Shown here one piece after another: positions 24,959-33,661 of a stretch of DNA of 40,199 nucleotides. Every line of letters begins with the position of its first letter. The first letter of the stretch is position 1. A program made the position numbers and the translations under genes. The DNA is taken from positions 1-40,199 of the forward strand of contig NZ_JNZA01000049.1 in assembly GCF_000717345.1 (NCBI RefSeq), in the 5' to 3' direction. The notes beneath the pieces were generated by a model. It was not told where the DNA came from. It saw nothing but the letters and a program-made list of their open reading frames with translations, and searched no databases. The stretch is from Streptomyces lydicus (lineage in GTDB: Bacteria > Actinomycetota > Actinomycetes > Streptomycetales > Streptomycetaceae).

Positions 24959-26008
24959 TCAGCCGGTGTAGGCGCCGAACGCCTTGGTGAAGGCCAGCGG
25001 GCTCTGCGGGACGGAACTGCAGGTCGGCTGGGCGGAGTTGCCGGAGCCGCCGGGGCACGCCTTGTCGCGGGTCGACGACCACATCGACAGCCAGCCCAGG
25101 TGCTTGTCCTTGGCGAACTTCACCAGCTCGGTGGCGTCGTCGGTCTTGAAGACCTCGCTCTGGACGTCGTTGACGCCGATCATCGGTGTCACCGCGACGG
25201 CCTTCCAGGCGGCCGCGTCGCTCAGTCCGAGCGCCTTCTTGATCTGGCCCTGGGTGGCGGTGGCTGCCTTGGTGGCGTAGGTGCCCATGTCGCCGCTGTA
25301 GGAGGGGCCGTAGTCCATCGCCATGATGTTCACGGCGGAGACCTTGACGCCGTTCTTCTTGGCGTCGGCGACCAGGTTCACGCCGTCCTGGGTGAGGCCC
25401 TCGGGCATGACCGGGAGGGTGAAGGACACGTCCAGGCCCGGGTGCGCCTTCTGGAGCTGGGCGACGGCCTGGGCGCGGCGGGTGTTGGCGGCGGTGTTGG
25501 GCAGGGCGCCGCCCTCGATGTCGAAGTCGACCTTGGTGAGCTTGAACTGGTCGATGACCTTGCCGTACGCGGCGGCCAGTTCGCCCGCGGAGCCGCAGGC
25601 CACGCCGAGTTCGGAACCGTTGGCGCCGCCGAAGGAGACCCGGACGTCGCCGCCGGCCCGGCGCAGCGCGGGTATCTGCTTGGCCACCGGGTCGTTGCCC
25701 AGCTCGACCGAGCCGCCCCACTTCGGCGTACAGCCGCCGCCGGAGGTGACGAAGGCGAGGTTGAAATTCTTCACCCCGGTCTTCTTGGCGGTGTCGGCCA
25801 GGTCGTGGGCGGGCGAGAGCGAGGTGTCGACGTACGGGGCGAAACCGGCCGCGGCCTTGGCGCGGGCGGCGGGGGCCTGCGGCGCCTTGGTGGCCATGGC
25901 GGATCCGGCGATGGCGAACGCGCCGCCGGCCGCGACGGCCACGGCCGCGCCGGTCACGATCAGCTGGGTGGTGCGGCTCTTGCGCCGGCGGTGTGCCGAG
26001 GAACTCAT
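24959..26008 (-). CDS. Secreted GH18 chitinase-like protein
   Basis: 349 residues. Start ATG 26008 gives a signal peptide: MSSSAHRRRKSRTT, hydrophobic core LIVTGAAVAVAAGGAFAIAG, AMA cleavage region near 40. The GH18 barrel follows: FAPYVDTSLSPAHDLADTA, FNLAFVTSGGGCTPKWGG, DVRVSFGGANGSELGVACG, then KVDFDIEGG, where the second and third Asp and the catalytic Glu of DxxDxDxE are present and the first is Thr, and NIMAMDYGPSYSGDMG. There is no chitin-binding module. Cys residues near both ends may pair. It probably cleaves chitin or related glycans outside the cell. A dre-like site lies upstream, shared theme with the hexosaminidase. Being a weak or non-classical chitinase is possible. Confidence 0.88.
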   Translation of the reverse strand: MSSSAHRRRKSRTTQLIVTGAAVAVAAGGAFAIAGSAMATKAPQAPAARAKAAAGFAPYVDTSLSPAHDLADTAKKTGVKNFNLAFVTSGGGCTPKWGGSVELGNDPVAKQIPALRRAGGDVRVSFGGANGSELGVACGSAGELAAAYGKVIDQFKLTKVDFDIEGGALPNTAANTRRAQAVAQLQKAHPGLDVSFTLPVMPEGLTQDGVNLVADAKKNGVKVSAVNIMAMDYGPSYSGDMGTYATKAATATQGQIKKALGLSDAAAWKAVAVTPMIGVNDVQSEVFKTDDATELVKFAKDKHLGWLSMWSSTRDKACPGGSGNSAQPTCSSVPQSPLAFTKAFGAYTG

Positions 26009-26150
26009 CTCGTGCCTGCCTGTCGTCTGCGTGGGGGGTGGCTGGGATGCACCGGGGTGCGTCCCGCACGCTAGCGGCAGGGAAACGGACAAATGCCGGT
26101 ATCCGTACGGTGGTTGGCGGAATTATGGCCGCCTTAAGGAAGCGGAAGGG

Positions 26151-26166
26151 AGTGGTTAAGACCTCC
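26151..26166. promoter_or_regulatory. DasR/chitinase-box-like site upstream of the GH18 gene
   Basis: AGTGGTTAAGACCTCC matches 12 of 16 positions of the dre consensus and resembles the 12-bp direct repeats known in front of Streptomyces chitinase genes. It lies 143 bases upstream of the chitinase ATG; on the minus strand a CATAAT -10-like hexamer (26132-26137) is between them. Confidence 0.5.
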
Positions 26167-26190
26167 GGCGTATGCCCGGTGCGTGGGCGC

Positions 26191-27621
26191 TCAGGAGCCG
26201 GGGCGGGTGGCCCGCCGCCCCCGGCGGCCGAGGGTGCGGCGCAGCCGGTGGCCGCGGCGTTCGCCGGGCCCTTCGCGCCGGCCGTCGAGCGCCAGCCAGA
26301 CGCGTACCTCGGTGCCGCCGAGGACGGAGCGGCCGAGGCGCACGTCGCCGCCGGTGGATTCGGCCAGCCGGCGCACGATGTCCAGGCCGAGGCCGGTGGA
26401 GCCTCCTTCCGTCACCGCTGGGCCCTGTCCCCGGCCGCCGCCCGACCAGCCGCGGCGCAGGGCCGCGTCGGGGTCGGCGATGCCCGGGCCGGCGTCCGAG
26501 ACCAGCACGATGACGGCCTCTTCGGCGTTGTGGACGTCGACCGCGAAGGCGGTGCCCTCCGGGGTGTGCCGGAAGACGTTGCCGAGCATCGCGTCGAGGG
26601 CGGCGGCGAGGTCGGGGCGGGCGACCGGGAGGCGTACCGGGCGGTCCGCGCCGGCGACGCGGACCGTACGGCCCTCGTCCTCGGCGAGCGCCGACCAGAA
26701 GGCCATCCGCTCGCGGATCACCTCGGCGGCGTCGCAGCCGGCCGCGGCGGCCGCCTGCCGGGTGTGTGCCTGCTGCTCGCGGGCGGTGCGGATGATCTGG
26801 TCGACCTCGCGCTCCAGTTGGGCGACGGCGGCCCGGGTCTGGTCGGCGTCCGGGGTGTCGCCGAGTGAGGCGGCGTTGAGCCGCAGCACGGTCAGCGGGG
26901 TGCGCAGCCGGTGCGAGAGGTCGGCGGCCAGTTCGCGTTCGTTGGCGAGCAGTTGGACGACCTGGTCGGCCATCGCGTTGAAGGCGGCGGCCGCCAGCCG
27001 CAGTTCCTTGGGGCCGTCCTCCGGGACGCGTACGCCGAGCTTGCCGCGGCCGAGGTCGTGGGCGGCGTCGGCGAGCCGCTCGGCGGGCCGCACCATCCGG
27101 GTGCCGAGCCGGTCGGCGACCGCGACCGAGCCGATGACCAGCGCGAGTCCGACGGCGGCCAGCACGGCCCAGGAGGTGGTGACGCCGTTGGTGAGCGCGG
27201 CGTCGGGCACGAAGACCTCGACGACCGCGATGCCGGAGGCGACGGCGGTGGGCTGGAGGAGCGAGGAGCCGCCGGGGACCGGCGAGATGGAGGCCCGGCC
27301 GAGCTTGGCGGCGGCCGCCACATCGGCCGGGGCGGCGCGCCGGACGCCGATCTCGGCGGGCCCGCCGTTCCTGCCGTTGGCCGGGACGTGGACGCCGATC
27401 CGGCCGCCGGGGCCGGTCTCGGCGCTGGCGACGGCCCGTTCCAGCTGGGCGCGGTCGGTGGTGATGGCGAGCACCGGGCCGATGGTGGCAGCCTGCCGTT
27501 CGGCGCTGCCGTAGGCGCGGTCGCGGGCCAGTTCCTTGACGACGAGTCCGAGCGGGACGGCGAAGGCGACCACGACCATCGTGGTGACCGCCAGCGCCAC
27601 CTTGACCAGGGCCCATCTCAC
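26191..27621 (-). CDS. Sensor histidine kinase
   Basis: 476 residues from GTG 27621 (GAGAAGG ten bases upstream); GTG 27678 would add 19 residues. Membrane segment 1 about residues 5-27, extracytoplasmic sensor about 30-145, membrane segment 2 about 148-170, HAMP linker 171-222, then HisKA with phospho-acceptor His237 in ADLSHRLRTPLTVLRLN, and the HATPase with the N-box MLGNVFRHTPEG, DAGPGIAD and STGLGLDIVRRLA. The C-terminus is Arg-rich. It pairs with the response regulator just upstream in the same direction. The signal is unknown; the sensor has no recognised fold. Confidence 0.93.
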   Translation of the reverse strand: MRWALVKVALAVTTMVVVAFAVPLGLVVKELARDRAYGSAERQAATIGPVLAITTDRAQLERAVASAETGPGGRIGVHVPANGRNGGPAEIGVRRAAPADVAAAAKLGRASISPVPGGSSLLQPTAVASGIAVVEVFVPDAALTNGVTTSWAVLAAVGLALVIGSVAVADRLGTRMVRPAERLADAAHDLGRGKLGVRVPEDGPKELRLAAAAFNAMADQVVQLLANERELAADLSHRLRTPLTVLRLNAASLGDTPDADQTRAAVAQLEREVDQIIRTAREQQAHTRQAAAAAGCDAAEVIRERMAFWSALAEDEGRTVRVAGADRPVRLPVARPDLAAALDAMLGNVFRHTPEGTAFAVDVHNAEEAVIVLVSDAGPGIADPDAALRRGWSGGGRGQGPAVTEGGSTGLGLDIVRRLAESTGGDVRLGRSVLGGTEVRVWLALDGRREGPGERRGHRLRRTLGRRGRRATRPGS

Positions 27622-27685
27622 GGCGTCCCGGCCTTCTCCCCCGGACTCCGTCGGGGGGCGTCCCCCGCCGGCAGGCACCCCCCGC

Positions 27686-28378
<693 letters not shown>

Positions 28379-28496
28379 GGGCGGCACCGTACGCCATTCG
28401 GGCGCTTTCCTTGACCGGGGATTGACACCGGAAGGGGGTGCTCCGCCGCGGTGGACCGGCTGCGACGGGGCGGGCGGGTGGTGCAGTATGAGCTGA

Positions 28497-29057
28497 ATGC
28501 AACGAGGACTGGTTCACGCGGCGGCCTGGACGCTGGCGACCGGGGCCGCGGTCACCCTGTCGTGGTTCGGCGTGCACACCGTGCTGTCCGGCACGGCGTA
28601 CGACGCACCGCGCGCGCTGTCGCTGGCCGACCAGGTGGGCGCCTCGGCGGCGGACGGCGGGGCCACCCCGCAGGTCTCCTCCACCCACCGCCCCAAGCCG
28701 TCCGCCTCGTCCAGCCCGTCCCCCACCGCCGGCCGGTCCGCGAAGTCGGCCACGCCGTCCCACGGCGGTGGCGCGCCCACGCGGCGCCCGGCCGCCACGC
28801 CGCGGGCCGGCGCGGGCCCGGCCTCGGACGGCGAGGTCAAGAGCTACTCCACGGCGGGCGGCCGGGTCGTCTTCGACATGGGCGGCTCCTCCGCCGAGCT
28901 GGTGTCGGCGACGCCGAACTCGGGCTGGGAGATGCAGGTGTGGAAGCAGAACGAGTGGATCCGGGTCGACTTCTCCGGCAGCGGGGCGCACACCTCGGTG
29001 TTCTGCACCTGGAACGGCCATCCGCCGATGGTGCAGACGACCCACAACGGGACCTGA
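28497..29057 (+). CDS. Secreted or membrane-anchored protein with Pro/Ser/Thr linker
   Basis: 186 residues. N-terminal hydrophobic stretch about residues 6-31 (signal or anchor), then a Ser/Pro/Ala/Arg-rich linker to about 108, then a small C-terminal domain of about 75 residues: GGRVVFDMGGSSAELVSATP, NSGWEMQVWKQNEWIRVDFS and HTSVFCTWNGHPPMVQTTHN. One Cys. The beta-rich tail with Trp residues could be an extracellular binding domain; no family recognised with certainty. CAGTAT at 28484-28489 lies 7 bases before ATG 28497, suggesting a leaderless mRNA. Divergent from the two-component system, which may regulate it. Confidence 0.8.
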   Translation: MQRGLVHAAAWTLATGAAVTLSWFGVHTVLSGTAYDAPRALSLADQVGASAADGGATPQVSSTHRPKPSASSSPSPTAGRSAKSATPSHGGGAPTRRPAATPRAGAGPASDGEVKSYSTAGGRVVFDMGGSSAELVSATPNSGWEMQVWKQNEWIRVDFSGSGAHTSVFCTWNGHPPMVQTTHNGT

Positions 29058-29066
29058 CGGGCCGGC

Positions 29067-29921
29067 TCAGTCGAAGGTCTTGGCGGGCGGGGCCGGGGAG
29101 GCCACCGCGGTGGCGTCGGTCACCGGGGCGGCGCCGGCGGTGAAGTCCCGCAGCGCCCGGCCGTGTTCGACCCGCGCCGCCTCGGGGTCGGTCGCCGCGC
29201 GCCGGGTCAGTTCGGCGAGCGGCAGCGCCGTGTCGGAGGCCAGCAGGACCGCGTTGCCGAAGCGCTTGCCGCGCAGCACGGCCGGGGCGGCGGTGAGGCA
29301 GAGTTCGGGGAAGACCGCGGCGACGGTGGCGAGCTGGCCGCGCAGGAAGCGCAGCGGCGGCCCGTCGGTGAGGTTGGCCGCGTAGCTGCCGCCGGGCCGC
29401 AGCGCCCGGCGGACGTCCGCCACGAACTCGGTGCTGGTCAGGTGTGCGGGGGTGCGGGCGCCGCCGAAGACGTCGGCGATGATCAGGTCGGCCCAGCCGT
29501 CGGGGACCTTGGCCAGGCCCGCGCGGGCGTCCCCACCGCGCACCCGTATGCGCCAGCCGCTGTCCAACGGCAGCTGCCGGCGCACGAAGTGGACGAGCGG
29601 CCCGTCGATCTCGACGACCTGCTGGGTGGACCGGGGGCGGGTCGCGGCGACGTAGCGGGCGAGGGTCAGCGCACCGCCGCCCAGATGGACGACGTGCAGC
29701 GGCTTGCCGGGCGGGCCGGCGAGATCGACGATGTGGCCGAGCCGGCGCTGGTAGGAGAAGTCGAGGTGGGCCGGGTCGTCGAGGTCCACGTGGGACTGCG
29801 GGGCGCCGTCGATCAGCAGCGTCCAGCCGCGCGGCCGGTCCCGGTCGGGCCGCAGCTCCGCGAGCCCGCCGTCCACCGTCTCCGTGACGGCCTCCACTCC
29901 CCCGCGCCCGCTCCTCGCCAT
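29067..29921 (-). CDS. Spermidine synthase-like methyltransferase-fold protein
   Basis: 284 residues. Rossmann AdoMet-type fold: PLHVVHLGGGALTLARYV (nucleotide loop), QQVVEIDGPLVHFVRR (acidic ribose ligand), DARAGLAKVPDGWADLIIAD with the Asp at the catalytic position, and SYAANLTDGPP. This is the layout of SpeE-like proteins of actinomycetes that lack the polyamine-specific N-terminal beta domain residues. It may be an aminopropyltransferase or a methyltransferase of unknown substrate. Cytoplasmic. Convergent with the secreted protein, ten bases apart. An agmatinase is far away at 3.7 kb; no operon link. Confidence 0.8.
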   Translation of the reverse strand: MARSGRGGVEAVTETVDGGLAELRPDRDRPRGWTLLIDGAPQSHVDLDDPAHLDFSYQRRLGHIVDLAGPPGKPLHVVHLGGGALTLARYVAATRPRSTQQVVEIDGPLVHFVRRQLPLDSGWRIRVRGGDARAGLAKVPDGWADLIIADVFGGARTPAHLTSTEFVADVRRALRPGGSYAANLTDGPPLRFLRGQLATVAAVFPELCLTAAPAVLRGKRFGNAVLLASDTALPLAELTRRAATDPEAARVEHGRALRDFTAGAAPVTDATAVASPAPPAKTFD

Positions 29922-30091
29922 GCGTCCAGTATGACCGGTCCCCCGGACGGTCGTATCCGCTGGTCAGAGCGGTGCGGCAGCCGACTGTGCAGGGCACAGT
30001 GGCGGACCACCCGCGACCGAGGCCGGGGAGGTCCGCCGACTGCACATCATGACCCGCGCCGGTCCGATGGGGTGCCGGACCGGCTGGAGGG

Positions 30092-30454
30092 TCACCTGTT
30101 GATGCAGACGTTCCCGAACGCCGGGTTCAGCAGCGCGGCCACGTTGATGCTGTTGCCGCACACGTTGATCGGGATGTTGATGGGAACCTGGATCACGTTC
30201 CCGCTGAGGACACCCGGAGAACCTGCCGCGAAACCGGCGGCGTTGGCACCGCCACGGTGGCCGTAGAAGCTGCGGTAGCCGAAGTCACTCCGGTAGTCAC
30301 CGTGGTGGTGACGGCCGTGGTGGCCGTTTCGGCCGTGGTCACCGCGATTGCCACCGTGGTGACCGTCACCACTGGCAGATGCGATGCCCGCGCCACTGAC
30401 CACCAGGGTGCAGCTGGCCGCGGCGATCGCGGCGGTCTTGATAAACCGCTTCAT
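30092..30454 (-). CDS. Chaplin with His/Gly-rich insertion
   Basis: 120 residues. Signal peptide MKRFIKTAAIAAASCTLV to ASA near residue 28. The C-terminal chaplin domain is clear: AAGFAAGSPGVLSGNVIQVP, INIPINVCGNSINVAALLNP and AFGNVCINR, with the two conserved Cys. Chaplins are secreted amyloid-forming surfactant proteins that coat aerial hyphae. Between signal and domain there are about 40 residues rich in His, Gly, Arg and Tyr (HHGGNRGDHGRNGHHGRHHH), which classical short chaplins lack; metal binding is possible. GAAAGGAGAA precedes the ATG. Lone chaplin gene beside a secreted protein and a glycan cluster. No LPXTG sorting signal, so a short-type chaplin. Confidence 0.92.
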   Translation of the reverse strand: MKRFIKTAAIAAASCTLVVSGAGIASASGDGHHGGNRGDHGRNGHHGRHHHGDYRSDFGYRSFYGHRGGANAAGFAAGSPGVLSGNVIQVPINIPINVCGNSINVAALLNPAFGNVCINR

Positions 30455-30721
30455 CCCATTCTCCTTTCAGTTCGCGAATGGGGCACCCGGTCATAACGAA
30501 CGAAATACGTCAGGGATGCGGACGTTCCCTCTTCCGTGAAATGCTTAGCCCTTTCGGCAGCAATCGTTAACTCCACTGGCAGCACCCGGCCAAGACGCGC
30601 ACCCTGCGCATTCCGCCGTTCGGGACCCCCGGCCGGGGCCCGGGCGTGCCTGCCGCGGTTTCCAACATGATTTCTGTCAGAGTGCTCTCCTGTTTGACTG
30701 ATAGAAGTCGGAGAGGAAGAC

Positions 30722-31813
30722 ATGCGGAAGTCGATGGACCGCACCGGGCGCGGCGTCGTGTGCGCGCTGGCGTCCTTGGCATTGTCCGCCGCCCTGACTC
30801 CGGCGGCCGCCGCACCGGCCCCCGGTGAATCCGCGCGCATTCCTTTCGGCGAACGCTTTCACGTGACCCAGCACGGCGGGATCGCGCGAGCCGCCAACTC
30901 GGCGATCACCTGCGGGCGGAGCGAGAGCCGCGCGGCCGCCTCGTGTGCCGCGGCCCGGCACGGCGGCGCCGGCACCAACGGCCGCTACCGGATGACGTAC
31001 ATCGACGTCGACTCCGACCGGCGCACCGACAACTCCAGCACCGCGGAACTGCCCGTCCCGGCCGGCTCCCGGGTCAGCTACGCCCGGCTGTACTGGGGCG
31101 GCAACCTGCGGGCCGGCCGGCGGAAACCGGCGGGGAACAACGGCCGGGTGCTGATCGCCGCGCCCGGCGGCCGCTACCGGGAGCTGCGCGCCGACACCCT
31201 GACCGGCCACCGCACGACCTCCGCCACCGACGGCTACCAAGCCTCCGCGGACGTCACCCGCCTGGTGCGCCGAAGCGGCGCGGGCGCCTACACGGTGGCG
31301 CAGATCGACGCGGCGACGGGCCGTTCCCGGGCCGGCGCCTGGGGCGGCTGGACGCTGGTGGCCGTGTACGAGAACAAGAAGGAGCCACTGCGCCGGCTCG
31401 CGCTGTGGGACGGTTTCGAGCGGCCGGGCCGGGCCCGCCGCGCACTTTCGGTCCGTATGCAGGAACTGCGGATCCCGGCGCATTCGCACGGCAGGGTCGG
31501 TGTGGTGGCGTATGACGGGGACCGCGGAACGGGAAAGGAGCGGCTCCTGGTCCGGGCCGACGGGCGCCACCCGTATGCCCTGCGCGATGGCGCCAACCCG
31601 TCCCGGGACGTGATGAATTCGACGATCACCGAATTCGGCCGGGACTCCGTACGGAAGCCCGCCTACCGCAATACTCTCGGGCTCGATTCCGATGTATTCG
31701 ACCTGTCGCCCGCGCTGCGTTCCGGCGCCGATCGGCTCAATTTCCGCTTCACCGCCCGCAATCCGGGATATCTGCTCGGCGCGTTCTTCGTCCAGGCCGA
31801 CACCAGACGCTGA
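30722..31813 (+). CDS. Secreted surface-type protein (jelly-roll-like domain without repeats)
   Basis: 363 residues. Signal peptide to about residue 31 (ALASLALSAALTPAAAAPAP). The remaining part resembles the N-terminal domain of large Streptomyces secreted proteins that continue into DUF11-type repeats: MTYIDVDSDRRTDNSSTAEL, RLYWGGNLRAGRR, GAYTVAQIDAATG, WGGWTLVAVYENKKEPLRRL, NSTITEFGRD and LGLDSDVFDLSPAL. Here the repeats and any wall anchor are missing, so the domain is free and secreted. GGAGAGGAAG precedes ATG 30722. It lies between a divergent chaplin and the glycan cluster, suggesting an extracellular matrix role (inference). Two Cys near residues 64-75 may pair. Confidence 0.78.
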   Translation: MRKSMDRTGRGVVCALASLALSAALTPAAAAPAPGESARIPFGERFHVTQHGGIARAANSAITCGRSESRAAASCAAARHGGAGTNGRYRMTYIDVDSDRRTDNSSTAELPVPAGSRVSYARLYWGGNLRAGRRKPAGNNGRVLIAAPGGRYRELRADTLTGHRTTSATDGYQASADVTRLVRRSGAGAYTVAQIDAATGRSRAGAWGGWTLVAVYENKKEPLRRLALWDGFERPGRARRALSVRMQELRIPAHSHGRVGVVAYDGDRGTGKERLLVRADGRHPYALRDGANPSRDVMNSTITEFGRDSVRKPAYRNTLGLDSDVFDLSPALRSGADRLNFRFTARNPGYLLGAFFVQADTRR

Positions 31814-31913
31814 GCCGTACTCCCCGGAATTCCGGGAGCGCCCGGCGCCTACCCGACCGGTCCACCAAGAGTCCGCAGAGAGTTCCGTCCGCTCGGAATC
31901 AGGGGAGCACTGC

Positions 31914-33380
31914 GTGCCGGCACAAGACCTGCCGTACCGGAAGCGGCCGGAGAGCGCGGACGTACCGCACGCCGCCCGGGTGCGGCCCCCGTCGACGGCC
32001 CCCCGGCCGCCGGCCACCGCGGTCCACCCGCCGCGCGGGCCGGCCCGGGAGACCCTGCCGCCGCCCCGGCCCTGCCGCGGCACCCGGCCGGGGACCGTCC
32101 TCGCGCTGATGACCGCCGACTGCCTGGCCACCGGGGGCGCCGCACTGGCCCTCCTCGGTCCCGGTACGGCGCCCGCGCTGCTCGGCGCCCTGCTGCCGCT
32201 GCTGCTCGCGCTGCACACCCACGCCGGGCTGTACCGCCCAGGCCCGGCCCCGGCCGCGCTGGGCGATCTGCCGGCGCTGCTGGGCCGGGCCGCCGTCTGC
32301 TGGTGCGCGGCGGCCGCACTGCTCGCCGGCGTACGCCCCGAACGGGCCCTGCCGCCCGCCCTGCTGGTGGCCGCGGTGGCCGCCCACGCCGTGCTGGCCT
32401 GTTACGGCCGGGCCACGGTCTACCGGGCACGCCGCAACCTCGCCCGCCGCCGGCCGCGCGCCGCACTGATCGTCGGCACCGACCCCGCGGCCCGGCAGCT
32501 GGCCGGCGTGCTGCTGGGCCACCCCGAGTACGGCCTGGAGCCGGTGGGCCTGGTCACGCCCGCGTCGATGCTGCCCGCGCCGCCCGGACCGGCCGGTGCC
32601 GCACTGCCGCTGCCCCGGCTCGGCTCGCCGCAGGACATCGCCCGCGCCGTCATCCGGCACACCGTGCGGGACGTGGTGTTCACGGTGTCCCCGTACGCCG
32701 ATCCGCACACCGCCGCGCTGCTGCGCAGCTTCGTCGACCAGGGGTCGGCCGTCTGGCTGGCCGGCGCGGCGGCCGCCCGCGAGGGCAACCCGCCGCACCG
32801 GGAGACCGACCACCTGCGGGGCTTCGCCTGCCGGCGGCTGGACACCGGGCCGCCGCGGCACGGCAGCCGGGTCAAGCGGACGCTGGACGTCGTGGTGGCC
32901 GCGGCCCTGCTGCCGGCCGCGGCGCCGCTGCTGCTGGGCTGCGCCCTGGCGGTGCGGCTCGCCGACGGGCCGGGCGTGCTCCACCGGCAGGAGCGGGTCG
33001 GCCGCGGCGGCCGCACCTTCACCCTGCTGACGTTCCGTACCGCGCGGAGCCGGGTCGGGCGGCTGCTCGCCCGTACGTCGCTGGCCGGGCTGCCGCAGCT
33101 GTGGAACGTGCTGCGCGGGGACCTCAGCCTGGTCGGGCCGCGCCCCGAGCGCCCCGGCGCCGTCCAGCAGTTGACCCAGCACCACCCGGAGTACGCCGCC
33201 CGGCTCCGGATGCCGCCCGGCCTCACCGGGCTCGCGCAGGTGCACGCGCGGCGCGGCGGCACCTCCACCGAGGACCGCGTCCGCCTCGACAACCTCTACA
33301 TCGACAGCTGGTCGCTGTGGCAGGACCTGCGCCTCGTGCTGCGCACCGCGGGCTCGCTGTTCCGGGTGGGGGGCCGGTGA
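31914..33380 (+). CDS. Membrane sugar-transferase-like protein lacking the catalytic dyad
   Basis: 488 residues from GTG 31914 (AGGGGAG six bases upstream). N-terminus Pro/Arg-rich, then hydrophobic segments around 60-165, a nucleotide-fold domain (ALIVGTDPAARQLAG) and a C-terminal bacterial sugar transferase domain from SRVKRTLDVVVAAALL: RQERVGRGGRTFTLLTFRT, NVLRGDLSLVGPRPERPG, MPPGLTGLAQVHARRGG, NLYIDSWSLWQDL. Family members load a sugar-1-phosphate onto undecaprenyl phosphate to start glycan synthesis. Two oddities: the loop between FRT and RVGR is shortened, and the motif normally LDELPQL reads LAGLPQL, Ala391-Gly392 replacing the Asp-Glu dyad. It may be inactive as a transferase, or a different enzyme. 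It leads the glycan cluster. Confidence 0.85.
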   Translation: MPAQDLPYRKRPESADVPHAARVRPPSTAPRPPATAVHPPRGPARETLPPPRPCRGTRPGTVLALMTADCLATGGAALALLGPGTAPALLGALLPLLLALHTHAGLYRPGPAPAALGDLPALLGRAAVCWCAAAALLAGVRPERALPPALLVAAVAAHAVLACYGRATVYRARRNLARRRPRAALIVGTDPAARQLAGVLLGHPEYGLEPVGLVTPASMLPAPPGPAGAALPLPRLGSPQDIARAVIRHTVRDVVFTVSPYADPHTAALLRSFVDQGSAVWLAGAAAAREGNPPHRETDHLRGFACRRLDTGPPRHGSRVKRTLDVVVAAALLPAAAPLLLGCALAVRLADGPGVLHRQERVGRGGRTFTLLTFRTARSRVGRLLARTSLAGLPQLWNVLRGDLSLVGPRPERPGAVQQLTQHHPEYAARLRMPPGLTGLAQVHARRGGTSTEDRVRLDNLYIDSWSLWQDLRLVLRTAGSLFRVGGR

Positions 33381-33514
33381 GCGCGGGCCGGGCGGGTGCA
33401 CCGCCGGTGCCGGTGCGCGCCGGCACCGCCCTCCCCGTACGGGTCCGCCGGCCCCGTCCTCCGCTCGTCCGCTCGTCGCCGTCGTCGTCGCCGTCGTCAA
33501 AGGAAGGCCCGCCC

Positions 33515-33661
33515 ATGCCCGATGCACCGGCGCCGCCGCGCGCCCCCGCGCCCGTACCCGCCGCCCACCGGGCCGCCCCGCCCCGGGCGCTGACGCACCA
33601 CCCGGCCGGCGTCCCGGCCGCACCCCCCGCACCGACCCCGATCCCAGGAGGCATCGGATGA
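33515..33661 (+). CDS. Small Pro/Ala-rich ORF coupled to the glycosyltransferase start
   Basis: 48 residues (MPDAPAPPRAPAPVPAAHRA and on), from ATG 33515 with AAAGGAAGG seven bases upstream. Its stop TGA (33659-33661) overlaps the glycosyltransferase start as ATGA, the arrangement used for coupled translation. The composition is low-complexity, so it may act as a leader that sets glycosyltransferase translation rather than as a stable protein. Alternatively a chance open frame in GC-rich DNA, but the ribosome site argues against it. Confidence 0.45.
   Translation: MPDAPAPPRAPAPVPAAHRAAPPRALTHHPAGVPAAPPAPTPIPGGIG

Noticed and set aside
24959..26008. Chitinase treated as catalytically dead because the first Asp of DxxDxDxE is missing
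   Set aside because: The last two Asp and the catalytic Glu are present, and I recall this variant in other actinomycete GH18 proteins; activity cannot be decided by eye.
30193..30396. Val/Thr-rich open frames overlapping the chaplin gene
   Set aside because: They are frame shadows of the His/Gly-rich repeats; the chaplin frame has signal peptide, domain and ribosome site.
30455..30721. Sigma-BldN promoter for the chaplin gene
   Set aside because: CGTT-containing hexamers are present on the minus strand, but no -35/-10 pair matched the remembered consensus at correct spacing.
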